A stretch of DNA of 64,000 nucleotides, from NCBI GenBank assembly GCA_020638295.1, contig JACKIU010000001.1:1-64000 (forward strand), in the 5' to 3' direction. Positions 63,508 through 64,000 of this stretch are shown here, one piece after another. Position 1 is the first letter of the stretch, and each line of letters begins with the position of its first letter. Below the pieces are notes generated by a model. That model was not told where the DNA came from. It did not search any database and saw only the letters and a list, made by a program, of their open reading frames with translations. The DNA comes from Rhodospirillales bacterium. GTDB lineage: Bacteria > Pseudomonadota > Alphaproteobacteria > Micavibrionales > Micavibrionaceae. The position numbers were made by a program, and so were the translations under genes.

Positions 63508-63537
63508 CTACAATTCAGTTACTTGTTTGAATTGTAG
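63508..63537. promoter_or_regulatory. inverted repeat CTACAATTCA-n10-TGAATTGTAG
   Basis: This is a perfect 10-bp inverted repeat with a 10-nt spacer, in the AT-rich region between the AlkB remnant and the last gene. It may be an operator for the downstream gene or a terminal mark of an inserted element. No gene lies between 63412 and 63656. Confidence 0.35.
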
Positions 63538-63656
63538 ACTAAAATTTGCCAAGGGCGTTTTATGCACCTTTTTAAGCCTAACGAGAGACTATTGCTCTCC
63601 CCAGACTCGAAATAAAACCAATTTCAACAAAAATTGGGCAAATCAGGCATGTTCTA

Positions 63657-64000
63657 ATGGCCCGGAGAGATGCCAAGATCGAGGCTGTAGGGCTTATAAA
63701 TGTTTCGCAAAGAATTAAAGAACAGGTACTGGTCTTGGAGGACGGCCCAAAAGTCGTCGTTACGGCGCGTCGCCTATGTCCTATGCCAGAAGGTATTGAC
63801 GGTGTTCTGTTATTTGGAGATGACAGAAAAGTATCTTGGCTTCATCACAAGAAATTGACTGCTTTCGATGCTCAAAAATCCTCGAAAGGACTGACCGCCG
63901 TCAAAGCCGGAATTTGTCAATCGTGGGACGGGCAGTTTTTATTCAAATCGGAAAAAACCGATAAGGATGGAAACGTGTTGAGTTTGGGATTAAGACCTGC
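63657..64000 (+). CDS. partial CDS running off the right end, possibly a defence-type helicase
   Basis: From ATG 63657 the frame stays open for 114 codons to the end of the window. The visible part is soluble and of mixed beta/alpha type (VLVLEDGPKVVVTARRLCPMPEG, VKAGICQSWDGQFLF). The last residues GLRPA are reminiscent of the LRPxQ motif that opens many SF2 helicases in restriction and DISARM-like systems. That is a weak clue. It follows an AT-rich boundary after a truncated gene, which supports an accessory island starting here. Confidence 0.5.
   Translation, partial: MARRDAKIEAVGLINVSQRIKEQVLVLEDGPKVVVTARRLCPMPEGIDGVLLFGDDRKVSWLHHKKLTAFDAQKSSKGLTAVKAGICQSWDGQFLFKSEKTDKDGNVLSLGLRP

Noticed and set aside
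1..64000. CRISPR arrays, rRNA or tRNA genes
   Set aside because: No regularly spaced direct repeats were seen. No TTCGANTC-type T-loop in a cloverleaf context was seen, and no rRNA sequence.

Overview
The window looks like chromosomal DNA from an alphaproteobacterium of roughly 50% GC. The evidence is alpha-type CobS/CobT, CarD, RpoH, DUF2336, SufE and GSII-type glutamine synthetase, a CtrA-lineage style of gene order without large rRNA or tRNA blocks, and an MSHA-like pilus/secretion cluster. A Micavibrio-like or related free-living or predatory lineage is plausible, but I cannot fix it from sequence alone. I saw no rRNA, tRNA or CRISPR.

Layout. 1-7 kb holds cobS, cobT and hisS with small exported or hypothetical genes, then sufE on the minus strand. 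7-20 kb holds clpX, a 613-residue unknown, a DHH phosphoesterase, an S66 carboxypeptidase, carD, a degenerate phosphatase, rpoH, an M48 peptidase, a nuclease-like protein, a proline iminopeptidase and pgk. 20-28.6 kb is mainly minus strand: DUF2336, amn, and the operon dapF - aspartoacylase-like - mtaB - ftsY. 28.7-34.2 kb is the SRP/ribosome block ffh - rpsP - (DUF559-)rimM - trmD - rplS. 35-42 kb is leuC, leuD and leuB, split by an EAL gene, an HD-GYP-like gene and small exported genes. 42.3-59.4 kb is one long minus-strand pilus/type II secretion-like cluster. Its order of transcription is GspE/MshE, GspF, PilM/N-, PilO- and PilP-like proteins, ABC ATPase, TPR protein, prepilin peptidase, PilT, PilU-like ATPase, secretin, ABC permease, a PilG-like protein, an AraC regulator and a pilin. 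59.5-64 kb holds GSII, a lysozyme with a phage-head motif, an exported unknown, a cut-off AlkB-like remnant and the start of a new gene running off the end.

The most unusual theme is short palindromic repeats. At least five families occur, and several copies lie inside genes. One is in frame within hisS. One encodes the signal peptide of the next gene. One forms the last residues of RimM. A different family flanks a DUF559 nuclease-like ORF that is fused in frame to RimM. Repeats also sit just before the start codons of leuC, trmD and the DUF559 ORF and appear to supply their ribosome-binding purines.

Other points: GspF appears to start at an AUU codon. The pilus cluster contains an ABC transporter reminiscent of Myxococcus PilGHI. 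GspE carries an MshEN-type c-di-GMP domain, while EAL and HD-GYP-like proteins sit inside the leu region. The ffh leader has mutually exclusive hairpins.
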